Position numbers and translations under genes: made by a program. From the NCBI RefSeq assembly GCF_001698205.1, contig NZ_CP016591.1:434001-498000 (forward strand): DNA of 64,000 bases. The letters are read 5' to 3'. Origin of the DNA: Tsuneonella dongtanensis. Its GTDB lineage: Bacteria; Pseudomonadota; Alphaproteobacteria; Sphingomonadales; Sphingomonadaceae. Shown piece by piece: positions 7,913 to 16,980 of this stretch. The first letter of the stretch is position 1; the number at the start of each line of letters is the position of its first letter. The notes under the pieces are model-generated. The model made no database searches, had not been told where the DNA came from, and saw only the letters and a program-made list of their open reading frames with translations.

Positions 7913-9382
7913 TCAGTCGTCTCCTGCCGGCAACACGCCGGGTTTACGGTAATGTCCGGGACTCACGCGAAAGTAGCCGCTCGATTCGAACAGCCGCGCG
8001 GACCCGCGGTTGCCTTCTAGCACTTCGGCGACAATGTCCAATCCCGCCGCGGCCCGGCGCTCACCTGCGGCAAGCAGGTGCGGGCCGATACCGATGCCGT
8101 GGAGGTCTGGATCGAGATAGAGCGATACTTCCACGCTTGCCTCGTCGACCCGGTCGAAGCGGATTACGCCCACCGGACGAGACCCGATCATGCCGATGAG
8201 CAGGCTGCGCGCGGGATCGGCAAGGGTCCGCGCAAACCAGTCGCGATGGTCGTCTAAGGGAATTTCCGATCGCTCGCGCGAAACGGCCCGCGTCGCAGAG
8301 TCGTTTCGCCAGCGATAGGCCAGCTCGCAATCCTCTTCGGTCGCCTCGCGCACCCGGAGCCGGTCGGCGAGAAGCGCAACCGCAACGCGGTCAGATCCCG
8401 CACCATCGACGAGGGAGCGCGCAGCCCGCGCCATCTCCTGGCGCAACGACACATCGCCGATCAGTCTCGCGACGGCTGCCGCCAGGCTTTCACGGTCGGG
8501 GGCGCTGGCAAGTATCACACCTGCCGCTTCGAGATGGGGGACAACGGCGAGTTGGTTCTCGGCGACGACCGCCAGGACGCTCGGTACACCCAGACAGCAG
8601 CGTTCCCAAGTGGCCCCTCCGCCGGCGCCGATCTGCAGGTCGTGCCGCGCGAAGAAGTCGGCAAGGTTGGGAAGGTCCAGGGAAAGCGTGGCGTTTTCGT
8701 CAGCCGCGATTGCCTCTTCGAGCGCGGGCAGTCGCGGATCCGCGCTTGCTGCGACCACCTCCACCCGGCCACAAAACCCGGCATCGCGCACCGCACCGAG
8801 AGCTCGCTTGGCGAGTCCGGACTGATCGAATCCGCCCACGAAAATTCCGATGCTGCGCACTTTCTCGACGATCTCGACAGGTCGTGCATCGGCGTAAACC
8901 CGCCCCAGCAAGGCGAAGCGCGGCCCCGCGAGAATTCGCGATCCGCGAAGGAGCAACCCGGCATATTTCGCGCGCGCATCGGGCGCGAGGTTGTGGTCGA
9001 TCAGCACTTCGACGTCGAATTCGCGATCGGCTACATCGTCTATCGCTGCTACGCGGCACCCCAGGCGATCGCGCATCGTGCTGTGCCACTCGGCGTCGAG
9101 CCGGTAGGAATCGACGATGATCCAGTCGGGCCTCCATTCGGAAAGCACAGCGATGGTTTCGGCTGCATCGTCACCGTCAGCGGGCAGGCATGAGACGGCA
9201 AATCCGGCACCTTCGATCACCTCGGCGCTCGGATAGCCATCCACCCTCGTCACGAAGCGAACCTGGACCCCGAGATCGCGAAGCGCCTGCGCGAGCGAGA
9301 GACAGCGGCGGAGGTGCCCGATGCCGATCGACGGGCCGGCATCGGCCCTGATCGCGATTCTCGGCGGCTCGTTGCACCTCAC
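7913..9382 (-). CDS. pseG: Fusion of PseG (UDP-sugar hydrolase) and PseH-like N-acetyltransferase
   Basis: This 489-residue protein joins two pathway steps. Residues 1-340 are PseG: IGIGHLRRC carries the general base His (His23) and GAGGGATWERCCLGVP (253-268) is the nucleotide-binding loop of this GT-B-like hydrolase, which removes UDP from the diacetamido altrose derivative. Residues about 342-485 form a GNAT domain (LRVREATEEDCELAYRWR, then LYLDPDLHGIGIGPHLLAAG as the acetyl-CoA loop) resembling PseH, which acetylates the 4-amino group. The two are separate proteins in Campylobacter and Helicobacter. The start is GTG. It lies 3 bases after pseF and 4 before pseI. Fusion may channel the intermediate. 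Confidence 0.88.
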   Translation of the reverse strand: MRCNEPPRIAIRADAGPSIGIGHLRRCLSLAQALRDLGVQVRFVTRVDGYPSAEVIEGAGFAVSCLPADGDDAAETIAVLSEWRPDWIIVDSYRLDAEWHSTMRDRLGCRVAAIDDVADREFDVEVLIDHNLAPDARAKYAGLLLRGSRILAGPRFALLGRVYADARPVEIVEKVRSIGIFVGGFDQSGLAKRALGAVRDAGFCGRVEVVAASADPRLPALEEAIAADENATLSLDLPNLADFFARHDLQIGAGGGATWERCCLGVPSVLAVVAENQLAVVPHLEAAGVILASAPDRESLAAAVARLIGDVSLRQEMARAARSLVDGAGSDRVAVALLADRLRVREATEEDCELAYRWRNDSATRAVSRERSEIPLDDHRDWFARTLADPARSLLIGMIGSRPVGVIRFDRVDEASVEVSLYLDPDLHGIGIGPHLLAAGERRAAAGLDIVAEVLEGNRGSARLFESSGYFRVSPGHYRKPGVLPAGDD

Positions 9383-9385
9383 CGG

Positions 9386-10099
9386 CTAGTTCCGCGAGCC
9401 GCTGCCAATCGCACGAAACAGCGCCTCGGCCCGATCCCAATCTTCCGGGGTGTCGATATCGACCACCCGCCATTCGGGCAGCACGATGGCGCGGCCGTTG
9501 GCGTGGATATTCAGACCGGCGAGCCACGTTTCGGCTGAACCCCAGTAGAACTGGCCTGCATCGAAATACGCAGGCTCGAGGTCCTGCGTGCGCGTCGCGA
9601 CATGCTCGGGCGCGAACGGCGCCACCCCTCCGCCGGCGTCGCGACGAAGGGCCCGCTGGATGGGAGACGGGAAATGGGTGACTGGAAAGGCATAGCCCGC
9701 GCCTCCCGCATTTTCGAGCAGGGCCAGCGCTTCGGCAATGTCGCTCGAGCGGATGAAGGGCACGCCTGGATAGATGCAGCAGACCATCGCACCGGACCAC
9801 CCGTCTTCGCGGCATGCTGTGATCGCGTGCTGGATAACCGGCACGGTGGGTGTGAAATCGTCGGACAGGTCTGCCGGTCGCTCGAAGGGCACGTCCGCGC
9901 CCTCGGCCCGCGCGATGGCGGCGATTTCGGCGTCGTCGGTGGAGACGACCACGCGCTGGAACAGGCCCGATTCCAGCGCCGCACCGATCGCATAGGAAAT
10001 CATCGGGCGATCGCCGAACGGCCGGATGTTCTTGCGCGGAATGCGCTTGCTGCCGCCCCGGGCGGGGATGACCGCGAGAGCGGTAGGTGCCGTGTTCAT
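9386..10099 (-). CDS. pseF: Pseudaminic acid cytidylyltransferase
   Basis: The 237-residue protein activates the nonulosonic acid with CTP to give the CMP-sugar used by transferases. It has the CMP-sugar synthetase signature PARGGSKRIPRKNIRPF at the N-terminus, the VVVSTDDAEIAAIA strand, and the late segment RVVDIDTPEDWDRAE found in PseF/NeuA proteins. Length matches PseF. It is the first recognisable gene of the minus-strand operon. A 94-base divergent intergenic region separates it from the plus-strand flippase gene, and that region probably holds promoters for both units. Confidence 0.92.
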   Translation of the reverse strand: MNTAPTALAVIPARGGSKRIPRKNIRPFGDRPMISYAIGAALESGLFQRVVVSTDDAEIAAIARAEGADVPFERPADLSDDFTPTVPVIQHAITACREDGWSGAMVCCIYPGVPFIRSSDIAEALALLENAGGAGYAFPVTHFPSPIQRALRRDAGGGVAPFAPEHVATRTQDLEPAYFDAGQFYWGSAETWLAGLNIHANGRAIVLPEWRVVDIDTPEDWDRAEALFRAIGSGSRN

Positions 10100-10193
10100 A
10101 TTGAAGCTCGCTGTCTCGTCCGGCGGCCCGCCTAGTCACCGCATTCAGGTAAGGCAATTGCCTCGATTTCAAAATGGATTATGGCCACGAGCC
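10100..10193. promoter_or_regulatory. Divergent intergenic region between pseF operon and flippase unit
   Basis: These 94 bases are the only gap between the minus-strand pse operon and the plus-strand Wzx/Wzy unit, so both promoters would have to lie here or inside the flanking coding sequence. The right half is noticeably AT-richer (TTTCAAAATGGATTATGG near 10167-10184). No convincing -35/-10 pair was found on either strand. If translation of the flippase starts downstream of 10194, the regulatory space is correspondingly longer. Confidence 0.4.
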
Positions 10194-11561
10194 ATGCCCC
10201 CATCGCCCGAACCGCTCGCCGAACGGGCGCCCATGGCTTCGCGCGGCGACATCATGCGTCCCGGTTGGGCAAGTGCCGCGTTCCTGATCGTCATGCTCGG
10301 CGCTTCCGCCCTGACGATGGCGCGGATGGCAGTAGTCGCGGGCCTGCTCCTCCCGAGTGACTTTGCCCGATACGCGACGATAATTGCAACTGGCGCGTAC
10401 CTGGCGACAATCATCAGTTTCGGGGCCGTCGAGCAGACGATCAAGGCGTTCCCCCGGCTTGTCGAAGACGGGCAGGAGGGCCTGTTGCGTGGGCGTTCAG
10501 GCGCGATCTTCGCCGTGCTCGCCAAACGCTCGGTCATGGTCGGTCTTCCCGCGCTCGCGGTCGGCCTGGCGTTCGACGTCGAATGGGCGTCCGACCTCGC
10601 GATCTCCGCCGCCTATGCACTGGTCACAGCCGGCATGGCGCTCGTCGCCTCGCTTCAGCGCGCCATGCACGACACCCGCAAGCTTGCGCTGGGAACGGTT
10701 CTGCGAACTGCGGTCGTCTTTGCCTGCGTCGTCGCGGCTGCCTGGGTGGCAGGTGTCGACGCGATCCTGGCGGCCGAGATCGGCGCGACAGGGTTCGTGT
10801 GCCTGTTGTCGGTATTTCTCTTCGTTCCGCGCTCCTCGCAGAGTGCCGACCGGGAACCCGAGACCGAAGCCCCGGCGACAGGCGATCGCAGCGGCGTGAC
10901 CGTGTTCCTGGCCTACGGCGCGGTCAACGTTCCGTACTACCTCGATCGACTCTACGTGAGCGCGGTCATGGGGCGCGAAGTGGCCGGCCGTTACGCGGTG
11001 CTTGCGCTGTTCCTCATGTTCGCTGCACTGCTCGTCGGAATTCTCGCGCAGCGCGTCGGGCCCGATGCCATTCGCCTGGTCCACCGCGAGCGTCATTCCC
11101 GCAGCGCGGCCCGGCACATGGCGCTGTGGATCGGCTTGGCTTCTGCCGTCTGGCTCCTTGCAATTGGTGGAGCCGCCACCCTGTTTTCCTGGGAGGGCCT
11201 TCCCGAGGGAATCGCGCGCTACGCCATCGAGCCGGATTTGCTCGCGCCCATCGCGGTTTCCGGCGTCCTGTTGAACGTGGGCCTGCTTGAATTCCTGATC
11301 ATTGCCCTCGATCGGGAGGCGGCTTTGCTGCGGGCGGCGTTGGGGTTTCTCGCGTTGGTCCTGATGGCGGCAATGGCCATCGCCCTGACCGGTCAGGGCC
11401 TCTACGCCATGCTGTGGGCGCTGGCGGGATGTCGCCTGATATATGCGGCCTTGCTGCTGGTCGCGTTGCGTTCACCTCCGTCCCGCAATAAGGGACAGAC
11501 TAAGCGCGTGCCGACCGGGCTCGCTCAGGTCGATGCAATTACGGGAACCATGGATAAGTGA
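10194..11561 (+). CDS. Wzx-like polysaccharide flippase / oligosaccharide translocase
   Basis: The protein has about 455 residues and roughly twelve hydrophobic segments, for example AAFLIVMLGASALTMARMA near the start, and paired helices through the middle and C-terminus. This is the architecture of the MATE-like flippases that move lipid-linked repeat units across the inner membrane. It is weakly conserved, so family assignment rests on topology and on the adjacent polymerase-like gene. ATG at 10194 was chosen; in-frame ATGs at 10233 and 10254 are alternatives, and none has a strong Shine-Dalgarno. The TGA stop overlaps the GTG start of the next gene. It would export the nonulosonate- or ManNAcA-containing unit made by this locus. 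Confidence 0.75.
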   Translation: MPPSPEPLAERAPMASRGDIMRPGWASAAFLIVMLGASALTMARMAVVAGLLLPSDFARYATIIATGAYLATIISFGAVEQTIKAFPRLVEDGQEGLLRGRSGAIFAVLAKRSVMVGLPALAVGLAFDVEWASDLAISAAYALVTAGMALVASLQRAMHDTRKLALGTVLRTAVVFACVVAAAWVAGVDAILAAEIGATGFVCLLSVFLFVPRSSQSADREPETEAPATGDRSGVTVFLAYGAVNVPYYLDRLYVSAVMGREVAGRYAVLALFLMFAALLVGILAQRVGPDAIRLVHRERHSRSAARHMALWIGLASAVWLLAIGGAATLFSWEGLPEGIARYAIEPDLLAPIAVSGVLLNVGLLEFLIIALDREAALLRAALGFLALVLMAAMAIALTGQGLYAMLWALAGCRLIYAALLLVALRSPPSRNKGQTKRVPTGLAQVDAITGTMDK

Positions 11562-12826
11562 GGCCACTCATCTGCATCGTGGCGCTGCTGTTCTGCATGT
11601 TTCCCTACACGCAGATCATCCCGCTCGAATCCTATAACCAGCCGTATGCAGCTGTCTTCTCGGCAGCAGCGCTCCTGGCGATGTGGCCGGTCATTTCCGC
11701 GCGCTTCCCGTTCCCGGACGCGGTAGCTCTGGGTGCCCTTGCAGTGCTTGGCCTGTTCGCCTTTGCCGCGACCTGCTTCCCGAGCCCCAAGCCGCAGGAG
11801 GTGAAGTACCTGCTCATTTACCTGTCGCCCATCCTGTTCGCGATGGCGGGCTTTGCCACGATTCACTCTTTCCCCGCCCTTGCCGACAAGGTCATAACCC
11901 TGAGCGCATTCATCTGGGTGTTGGTGGGCATCGTGCAGGCGACGGTCGCTCCCGACTTCGCTACCCAGCTCGTCGGCGAGTTTGGCGATGCAGCAGACGA
12001 CCTGATCGATTCGGGTCGTGGTGTGCTAGGCTTGGCGCCCGAACCCACGCACTTCGGCTTTCACATGATTATCATGGCCGCATTGCTGGTATTGGTGGGG
12101 GGGCGCAATGTCATGGCGCTAGTGTGCATCGCCACGGCGGTGCTCATCGCCCGCTCGTCGAGCGCGCTGCTCGCCCTGATTTTGGGCGCGCTTATCTATT
12201 TCCTCATTTTCGGTGGCCGAGCACGTCTCGCGCTGGTCCTGATCATTCCGCTCTACTATTTAGTGGGCCTTCTCGTTGACGGAGGTATGTTGCCCGCCGA
12301 GTGGCGGATCACCCGCCTAATGACCGAGTTTTGGTACGACCCGTTTTACCTGCTCACGAGTGACGCGAGCGCGAACGCTCGCTTGGGGGGCATCTACGTT
12401 GGCGCCAAGGAGATCGTTTCAAATTATTTCTTCCCGGCTGGCCTCAGTCACGAAACCTGGTTTGCGCGAGTTGGACCAATCATGTCTGAGAATGGATGGT
12501 TGATCTTCATCAGTCTCACCGGAATTCCTTCAGGCATTCTGATCGCCATCTACCAACTCGGCATCTTCGGGCTGCTAATCTTGGGTTTCATGCTCTGGCG
12601 CATGATGACGCGGCTCCGTTCGCACATCGAAACACTTCTGGTCTGCTCGGTCGTCTTTGTCTTCTTCTCGCAATACATGATTTCGACACCAGGCTTCGGC
12701 CTGATCTATGGCGCTGTGCTGGCCCGCAAGGTAGCAGCGGGCGAGAGGCTCGGATGGGGCCGCAGGATGCGTGGCCGGCGGAAACTGGCGGAGAATTACC
12801 CCCAGGCGGGTATGCAGGCCGGCTAG
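11558..12826 (+). CDS. Wzy-like O-antigen/capsule polymerase, multi-pass membrane protein
   Basis: The 422-residue hydrophobic protein has about ten to twelve membrane segments with a large extracytoplasmic loop around residues 250-310 (TEFWYDPFYLLTSDASANAR and following), typical of Wzy polymerases and O-antigen ligases. The loop residues LGLAPEPTHFGFHM are likely functional. Sequence divergence makes a precise family call impossible. The start is GTG, overlapping the flippase stop (GTGA). The stretch 12300-12560 looks less GC-rich than its neighbours, as is common for Wzy genes exchanged between strains. It should polymerise repeat units in the periplasm; a WaaL-type ligase is a possible alternative. 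Confidence 0.72.
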   Translation: MRPLICIVALLFCMFPYTQIIPLESYNQPYAAVFSAAALLAMWPVISARFPFPDAVALGALAVLGLFAFAATCFPSPKPQEVKYLLIYLSPILFAMAGFATIHSFPALADKVITLSAFIWVLVGIVQATVAPDFATQLVGEFGDAADDLIDSGRGVLGLAPEPTHFGFHMIIMAALLVLVGGRNVMALVCIATAVLIARSSSALLALILGALIYFLIFGGRARLALVLIIPLYYLVGLLVDGGMLPAEWRITRLMTEFWYDPFYLLTSDASANARLGGIYVGAKEIVSNYFFPAGLSHETWFARVGPIMSENGWLIFISLTGIPSGILIAIYQLGIFGLLILGFMLWRMMTRLRSHIETLLVCSVVFVFFSQYMISTPGFGLIYGAVLARKVAAGERLGWGRRMRGRRKLAENYPQAGMQAG

Positions 12827-12851
12827 CAGCAGCCAATACAAGGATTCCAGG

Positions 12852-13976
12852 GTGCGTATCGCAATAACAGGCGGAATGGGCTTCATCGGCCAAGCGCTTG
12901 CGCGCAATTTGCTGCGCGGAGGGCACGACGTCCTTCTGATCGACAATCTTTCTCCGCAGATCCACGGGGACATACCTCGGGCGACGACACCAGAGGGCGC
13001 CTCACTCCGCCGCCTCGACATCAAAGAAATCGTCGATGATCACACACTGATCGATGGGTGTGACGCCGTCTACCATCTGGCCGCTGAAACCGGCACCGCG
13101 CAGTCGATGTACCGGATCCGCCACTACGTTTCGGTGAACGAACTGGGTACGGGGGCGCTGCTCGAAGCGCTGGCGAAATGCGAGCGTCGGCCCGCAAAGC
13201 TGGTCCTCGCCTCGAGCCGCAGCGTCTACGGCGAAGGGGCGTACATCGATCCGCGGGAACCTGCTCGGATTATCCAGCCCACCAGTCGCACCCCGGAACA
13301 ACTTGCGGCAGGTAACTGGGAATTGCTTGCGACAGACGGCCACCCGCTCCAGCCGGTGGCCACGCCCGAGAACCTGTCGTTCGCACCCGGTTCCGTCTAC
13401 GCAGCGACCAAGGCCGCACAGGAGCTGCTCATCCGATCCGCCGCGCCGGCACTGGGCATCACGCCCGTAGTATTGCGCTTCCAAAACGTCTTCGGCGAAG
13501 GTCAGTCTCTGCAGAATCCGTACACCGGCATCATATCCATCTTCTTCAATCGAGCACGACAGGGCCTGCCGATCGCCCTGTTCGAGGACGGACTCGAAAG
13601 CCGGGATTTCGTGCACATCGACGATATCGTCGGCGGCCTCGTCGCCTCGCTCTTCGCCGACGTTCCGGACGAAGAAGCCATCAATCTGGGGGCGGGCGAA
13701 CCGACAACTGTCGCCCAGTTGGCGGAAGCCTTGGTCGAAGCCAGCGGTCACGCGGTTCAGACGAATGTGACGGGCGAATACCGGGTCGGAGATATCCGGC
13801 ACTGCTATGCCGATATCGACCGGGCCCGCCGGTATCTGGGCTACTCCCCGCAAGTCTCGCTGGCGGATGGCCTCGCACGGTTCTGCGCATGGGCAGAGAG
13901 CCAGCCGGCGTTCGAGGACCGCTCGGAAAGGGCGATGGCGGAACTTCGCGAACGCAAGCTCGCCTCCGCCGGCTGA
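12852..13976 (+). CDS. NAD-dependent sugar epimerase, dTDP-rhamnose 4-epimerase-like
   Basis: This extended short-chain dehydrogenase has 374 residues. The cofactor loop is TGGMGFIGQAL at the N-terminus, the catalytic pair is SVYAATKAAQ (Tyr-x-x-x-Lys), and SSRSVYGEGA supplies the catalytic Ser. Between these lies an insert ending LAAGNWELLATDGHPLQPVATPE that I associate with dTDP-L-rhamnose 4-epimerases, where it normally carries a CPxCG pair; here those cysteines are absent. The likely product is a 6-deoxy sugar nucleotide, but this is inferred from family resemblance. GTG at 12852 was chosen because the Rossmann strand begins immediately there. A UDP-sugar 4-epimerase is the main alternative. 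Confidence 0.78.
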   Translation: MRIAITGGMGFIGQALARNLLRGGHDVLLIDNLSPQIHGDIPRATTPEGASLRRLDIKEIVDDHTLIDGCDAVYHLAAETGTAQSMYRIRHYVSVNELGTGALLEALAKCERRPAKLVLASSRSVYGEGAYIDPREPARIIQPTSRTPEQLAAGNWELLATDGHPLQPVATPENLSFAPGSVYAATKAAQELLIRSAAPALGITPVVLRFQNVFGEGQSLQNPYTGIISIFFNRARQGLPIALFEDGLESRDFVHIDDIVGGLVASLFADVPDEEAINLGAGEPTTVAQLAEALVEASGHAVQTNVTGEYRVGDIRHCYADIDRARRYLGYSPQVSLADGLARFCAWAESQPAFEDRSERAMAELRERKLASAG

Positions 13977-14006
13977 CTTCGCCCTAGTAATCGGGTTCGA
14001 ATAACT

Positions 14007-15038
14007 ATGGTACCCTCCCTCGACGGCGCCCGTGTCCTGCTGATCGCGCCGCGCTTCTTCGGGTACGACGAGGCGATGGCGCGCGAGCTCGCCCGCCGCG
14101 GCGCTCATGTCGATGCGATGGCGGACAGGCCGTTCGATTCGCCCTCGTATCATGCAGCCGCGCGTTTCTTCCCGCGACAAGTCCAGCGTGCGACCGAGCG
14201 CCACTATCGCCGCCTGCTGGCCGACTTCGGAAGTAAAGCTTACGACTACGTCATCGTCGTGAATGGCCAGACACTTTCGCCAAGACTGCTCGGTGAGTTG
14301 CGGCGCGACAACGCACGCGCGCAATTCATCTTCTACTTGTGGGATTCGCTCGCCAACCGCTCGGGTGCCCTCGACCTGGTGCCGATGTTCGACCGCGCCT
14401 TCACGTTCGAGCGGGAGACAGCGGCGCGCCACGGGATGCGGTTCCGCCCATTGTTCTTTGACGACCACGCGGGTGGCGCGGACGCCGAGGACACATTCGA
14501 CATCTCTTTCGTCGGCACCGCGCATACTGACCGACACAAGGTCGTCGAGCGACTCGATGCGACGCTCCCCGCGGGCGCCCGGCGATTCTGGTACCTTTAC
14601 CTGAAGGCGCGCTGGGTGCTTTCCGCATATCGCATCACCAACCCCAGCTTCCGCGATGCCAAGGCCGGGACGTTCCGGTTTGAACCGCTGTCGCGCCAGG
14701 AAAGCCAGCGCGTATTCGAATCGAGCCGCGCCATCCTCGACATCGAGCACGCCCGGCAGACGGGGCTGACGATGCGCACGCTCGAGGTCCTTGGCGCAGG
14801 CAAGAAGCTCGTCACAACCAACGCCGACATCCGGGCCTATTCGTTCTACGACCCTGCGCGGATCGAGGTGATCGATCGCGCCCGGCCGCGCATCGCCGAC
14901 GGGTTTCTTGAGGCGCCGACGCCCGCTCTGGCCGACGACATCCGCTATCGTTACAGCATCGCGGGATGGATCGACGAATTGCTGACGGAACAGGATCAAT
15001 CGGCGATCCACCTGAAGCCCGGACTTTGGCGGGGGTGA
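14007..15038 (+). CDS. Glycosyltransferase-like polysaccharide biosynthesis protein
   Basis: The 343-residue cytoplasmic protein has GT-B features: an N-terminal Rossmann-like half (GARVLLIAPRFFGYDEAMAREL) and a C-terminal segment DIEHARQTGLTMRTLEVLGAGK, which resembles the nucleotide-sugar-binding region of CgeB-like and family-1-like transferases. No signal peptide or membrane segment is evident. It lies between the epimerase and the CysE-like acetyltransferase in the plus-strand unit, so it probably adds one sugar to the repeat unit. Donor and acceptor cannot be read from the sequence. It ends 4 bases before the acetyltransferase start. Confidence 0.68.
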   Translation: MVPSLDGARVLLIAPRFFGYDEAMARELARRGAHVDAMADRPFDSPSYHAAARFFPRQVQRATERHYRRLLADFGSKAYDYVIVVNGQTLSPRLLGELRRDNARAQFIFYLWDSLANRSGALDLVPMFDRAFTFERETAARHGMRFRPLFFDDHAGGADAEDTFDISFVGTAHTDRHKVVERLDATLPAGARRFWYLYLKARWVLSAYRITNPSFRDAKAGTFRFEPLSRQESQRVFESSRAILDIEHARQTGLTMRTLEVLGAGKKLVTTNADIRAYSFYDPARIEVIDRARPRIADGFLEAPTPALADDIRYRYSIAGWIDELLTEQDQSAIHLKPGLWRG

Positions 15039-15042
15039 CGAC

Positions 15043-15609
15043 ATGAGCGAACATCGATCGCTGCGAGCACTTCTTGCGTCCGACCTAGAACGCTATTTCC
15101 ATTATTACGGGCAGCCTGGCCGGACGGTCCGCAGCCGCGACCTATGGCGCTGTTTTGCAGTGCCGAGGTGCGCCCCCGTCGCCTGGTACCGCCTTGCGCA
15201 CGCTGCCTACGTCCGGGGATGGCGAGGCACTGCAAAGGTGCTCACCTGGCTCAATTTCTATGTCCACGGGGTGGAGATCAGTTCGGCGTGCGAGATCGGT
15301 CCGCACTTTTTCATGCCGCACGTGTCCGGCACGGTGATCGGCGCCAACCGCATCGGTGCTTACGCGGTCATCTATCACCAGGTCACCCTCGGCGCGAAAG
15401 AGGTCGAGCCCGCGCATGAACATCGGCCGGTCGTCGGCGATCGGGCCTTCATCGCCTCGGGCGCGAAAGTGATCGGGCCAATTTCGCTGGGCGATGACGT
15501 CGTCGTCGGCGCCAACGCGGTGGTTACCCGATCGTGCGGCGACGCCGTCACCCTGATCGGAATTCCTGCCGTCGAGACACCGCGCGCATTGGTCGACGCG
15601 CGCGCATGA
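15043..15609 (+). CDS. CysE-like serine acetyltransferase / hexapeptide acyltransferase
   Basis: The 188-residue protein has an alpha-helical N-terminus and a left-handed beta-helix from about residue 80 (VEISSACEIGPHFFMPH, GTVIGANRIGAYAVI, GDDVVVGANAVVT). His residues in MPHVSG and YHQVTLG match the catalytic region of serine acetyltransferase-type enzymes. CysE homologues of this short form are common in exopolysaccharide loci, where they probably acetylate a sugar instead of serine. It ends the plus-strand unit and is followed 3 bases later by the convergent wecC. O-acetylation of the polysaccharide is the most likely role, though serine acetyltransferase activity cannot be excluded. Confidence 0.82.
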   Translation: MSEHRSLRALLASDLERYFHYYGQPGRTVRSRDLWRCFAVPRCAPVAWYRLAHAAYVRGWRGTAKVLTWLNFYVHGVEISSACEIGPHFFMPHVSGTVIGANRIGAYAVIYHQVTLGAKEVEPAHEHRPVVGDRAFIASGAKVIGPISLGDDVVVGANAVVTRSCGDAVTLIGIPAVETPRALVDARA

Positions 15610-15612
15610 TGC

Positions 15613-16914
15613 TCAGCTCGCCAGCCGAAGCGGGGTCTGCGCCACGCCGCTGACGGCATCCGGCCAGATTCCTCGCGTGTCATATACGACTGCGTCCGAT
15701 CGCTCCTCGATCGGGATGACGCGGAACACGTCGTGATCGACGAGAACGATCAGCACCCCGCAGGTTTCGAGGGCGGTATCGATGTCCACGAGGGTCGCAC
15801 CGGTCTCTGTGAACTCGATCGGCAGCTGCTGCGCATAGGGCTCGACGACGCGCACCCGGTCGGCGAACTTGCGCGCCAGGCTGGCGGCGATGAAACGCGC
15901 CGGGCTCTCGCGGAAGTCGTCGATGTTTGCCTTGAAGGCGAGGCCGAGACAGGCCACCGGCACATGCGGATTGGCCTCGACCAGCGCAGTCGCTCGGGCG
16001 AGCACGTGATGCATCTTGGCATCGTTGACCGCGCGCGCGGTGCGGATCACCTGTGACTCCTCGGGCGCGCCATGCACGATGAACCAGGGGTCGACCGCAA
16101 TGCAGTGGCCGCCAACACCAGGCCCCGGCTGGAGGATATTCACGCGCGGATGGCGATTGGCGAGGCGGATCACTTCCCAGACGTCCAGCCCCATGCGGTC
16201 GGCGATCATGGAGAGCTCGTTGGCGAAGGCGATATTGACGTCGCGATAGGCGTTCTCGACCAGCTTGGTCATCTCGGCACTCTTCGCGTCTGTCGTGACG
16301 CAAGTGCCCCGCACGAACAGCTTGTAGAACGCCAGCGCCTTGCGCGCGCAGCGCGGGGTGATCCCCCCGATCGACCGGTCGTTGTTGGTCAGTTCCTCGA
16401 GGATTCGGCCCGGCAGCACGCGCTCGGGGCAATAGGCGATCGAAACATCGGGCAAGCCCGGCGCGAGGCCCGGCATGGCGAGATCCGGGCGCAGCGCGGC
16501 AAGCCGGTCGCGCAGCGCATCGGTCGTGCCGACCGGCGAGGTCGATTCGAGGATCACGCAATCGCCCTTTTTGAGGACGGTCGCGAGGCTCGTCGCCGCG
16601 GCGATCACGTAGGAGATATCTGGCGTGTGGTTGCCGTCCTTCTCGAAGGGCGTCGGCACCGCGATGACGAATACGTCGGCGGGCGCGATCTCGGTCGAGG
16701 CGCGCAGCGTCCCCCGCTGCACGACCCCGCGGACGAGACCGTCAAGATCGACTTCCTCGATGTGAATTTCGCCCCGGTTGATGGTGTCCACGACGTGCTG
16801 GCTGACGTCGACGCCGGTAACCCGGCAACCCGAGCGCGCAATCACCGCCGCGGTGGGAAGGCCGATGTAGCCGAGCCCGATAACGCATACTTCCGGATTG
16901 TTCTCGCCGCGCAT
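15613..16914 (-). CDS. wecC: UDP-N-acetyl-D-mannosaminuronate dehydrogenase
   Basis: The 433-residue protein belongs to the UDP-sugar 6-dehydrogenase family. It has the NAD site VIGLGYIGLPTAAVIA, the central Lys in AEMTKLVENAYRDVNIAFANE (Lys217) and the thiohemiacetal-forming Cys271 in GVGGHCIAVDPWF. GGHCIAVDPWFIV and CLGLAFKANIDDFRESPA fit the WecC (ManNAc) subgroup rather than UDP-glucose dehydrogenase. It oxidises UDP-ManNAc twice to UDP-ManNAcA. The gene for its substrate-forming epimerase, wecB, lies 66 bases upstream on the same strand. Together they supply an acidic sugar for the surface polysaccharide. Confidence 0.9.
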   Translation of the reverse strand: MRGENNPEVCVIGLGYIGLPTAAVIARSGCRVTGVDVSQHVVDTINRGEIHIEEVDLDGLVRGVVQRGTLRASTEIAPADVFVIAVPTPFEKDGNHTPDISYVIAAATSLATVLKKGDCVILESTSPVGTTDALRDRLAALRPDLAMPGLAPGLPDVSIAYCPERVLPGRILEELTNNDRSIGGITPRCARKALAFYKLFVRGTCVTTDAKSAEMTKLVENAYRDVNIAFANELSMIADRMGLDVWEVIRLANRHPRVNILQPGPGVGGHCIAVDPWFIVHGAPEESQVIRTARAVNDAKMHHVLARATALVEANPHVPVACLGLAFKANIDDFRESPARFIAASLARKFADRVRVVEPYAQQLPIEFTETGATLVDIDTALETCGVLIVLVDHDVFRVIPIEERSDAVVYDTRGIWPDAVSGVAQTPLRLAS

Positions 16915-16980
16915 GATATTCCCGTCGCTGGTTCGCGCGGGGTTCTAGGCGGCAAGCGGTAAATTTAGCGGTAACGCTGA

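Noticed and set aside
13994-14002. GGTTCGAAT, resembling a tRNA T-loop
   Set aside because: No matching acceptor, D or anticodon arms around it; it lies directly before a protein start.
13002-15044. 680-codon minus-strand open frame
   Set aside because: It lies antisense to two well-supported sugar genes and has a shadow-like Arg/Asp/Gly-rich composition.
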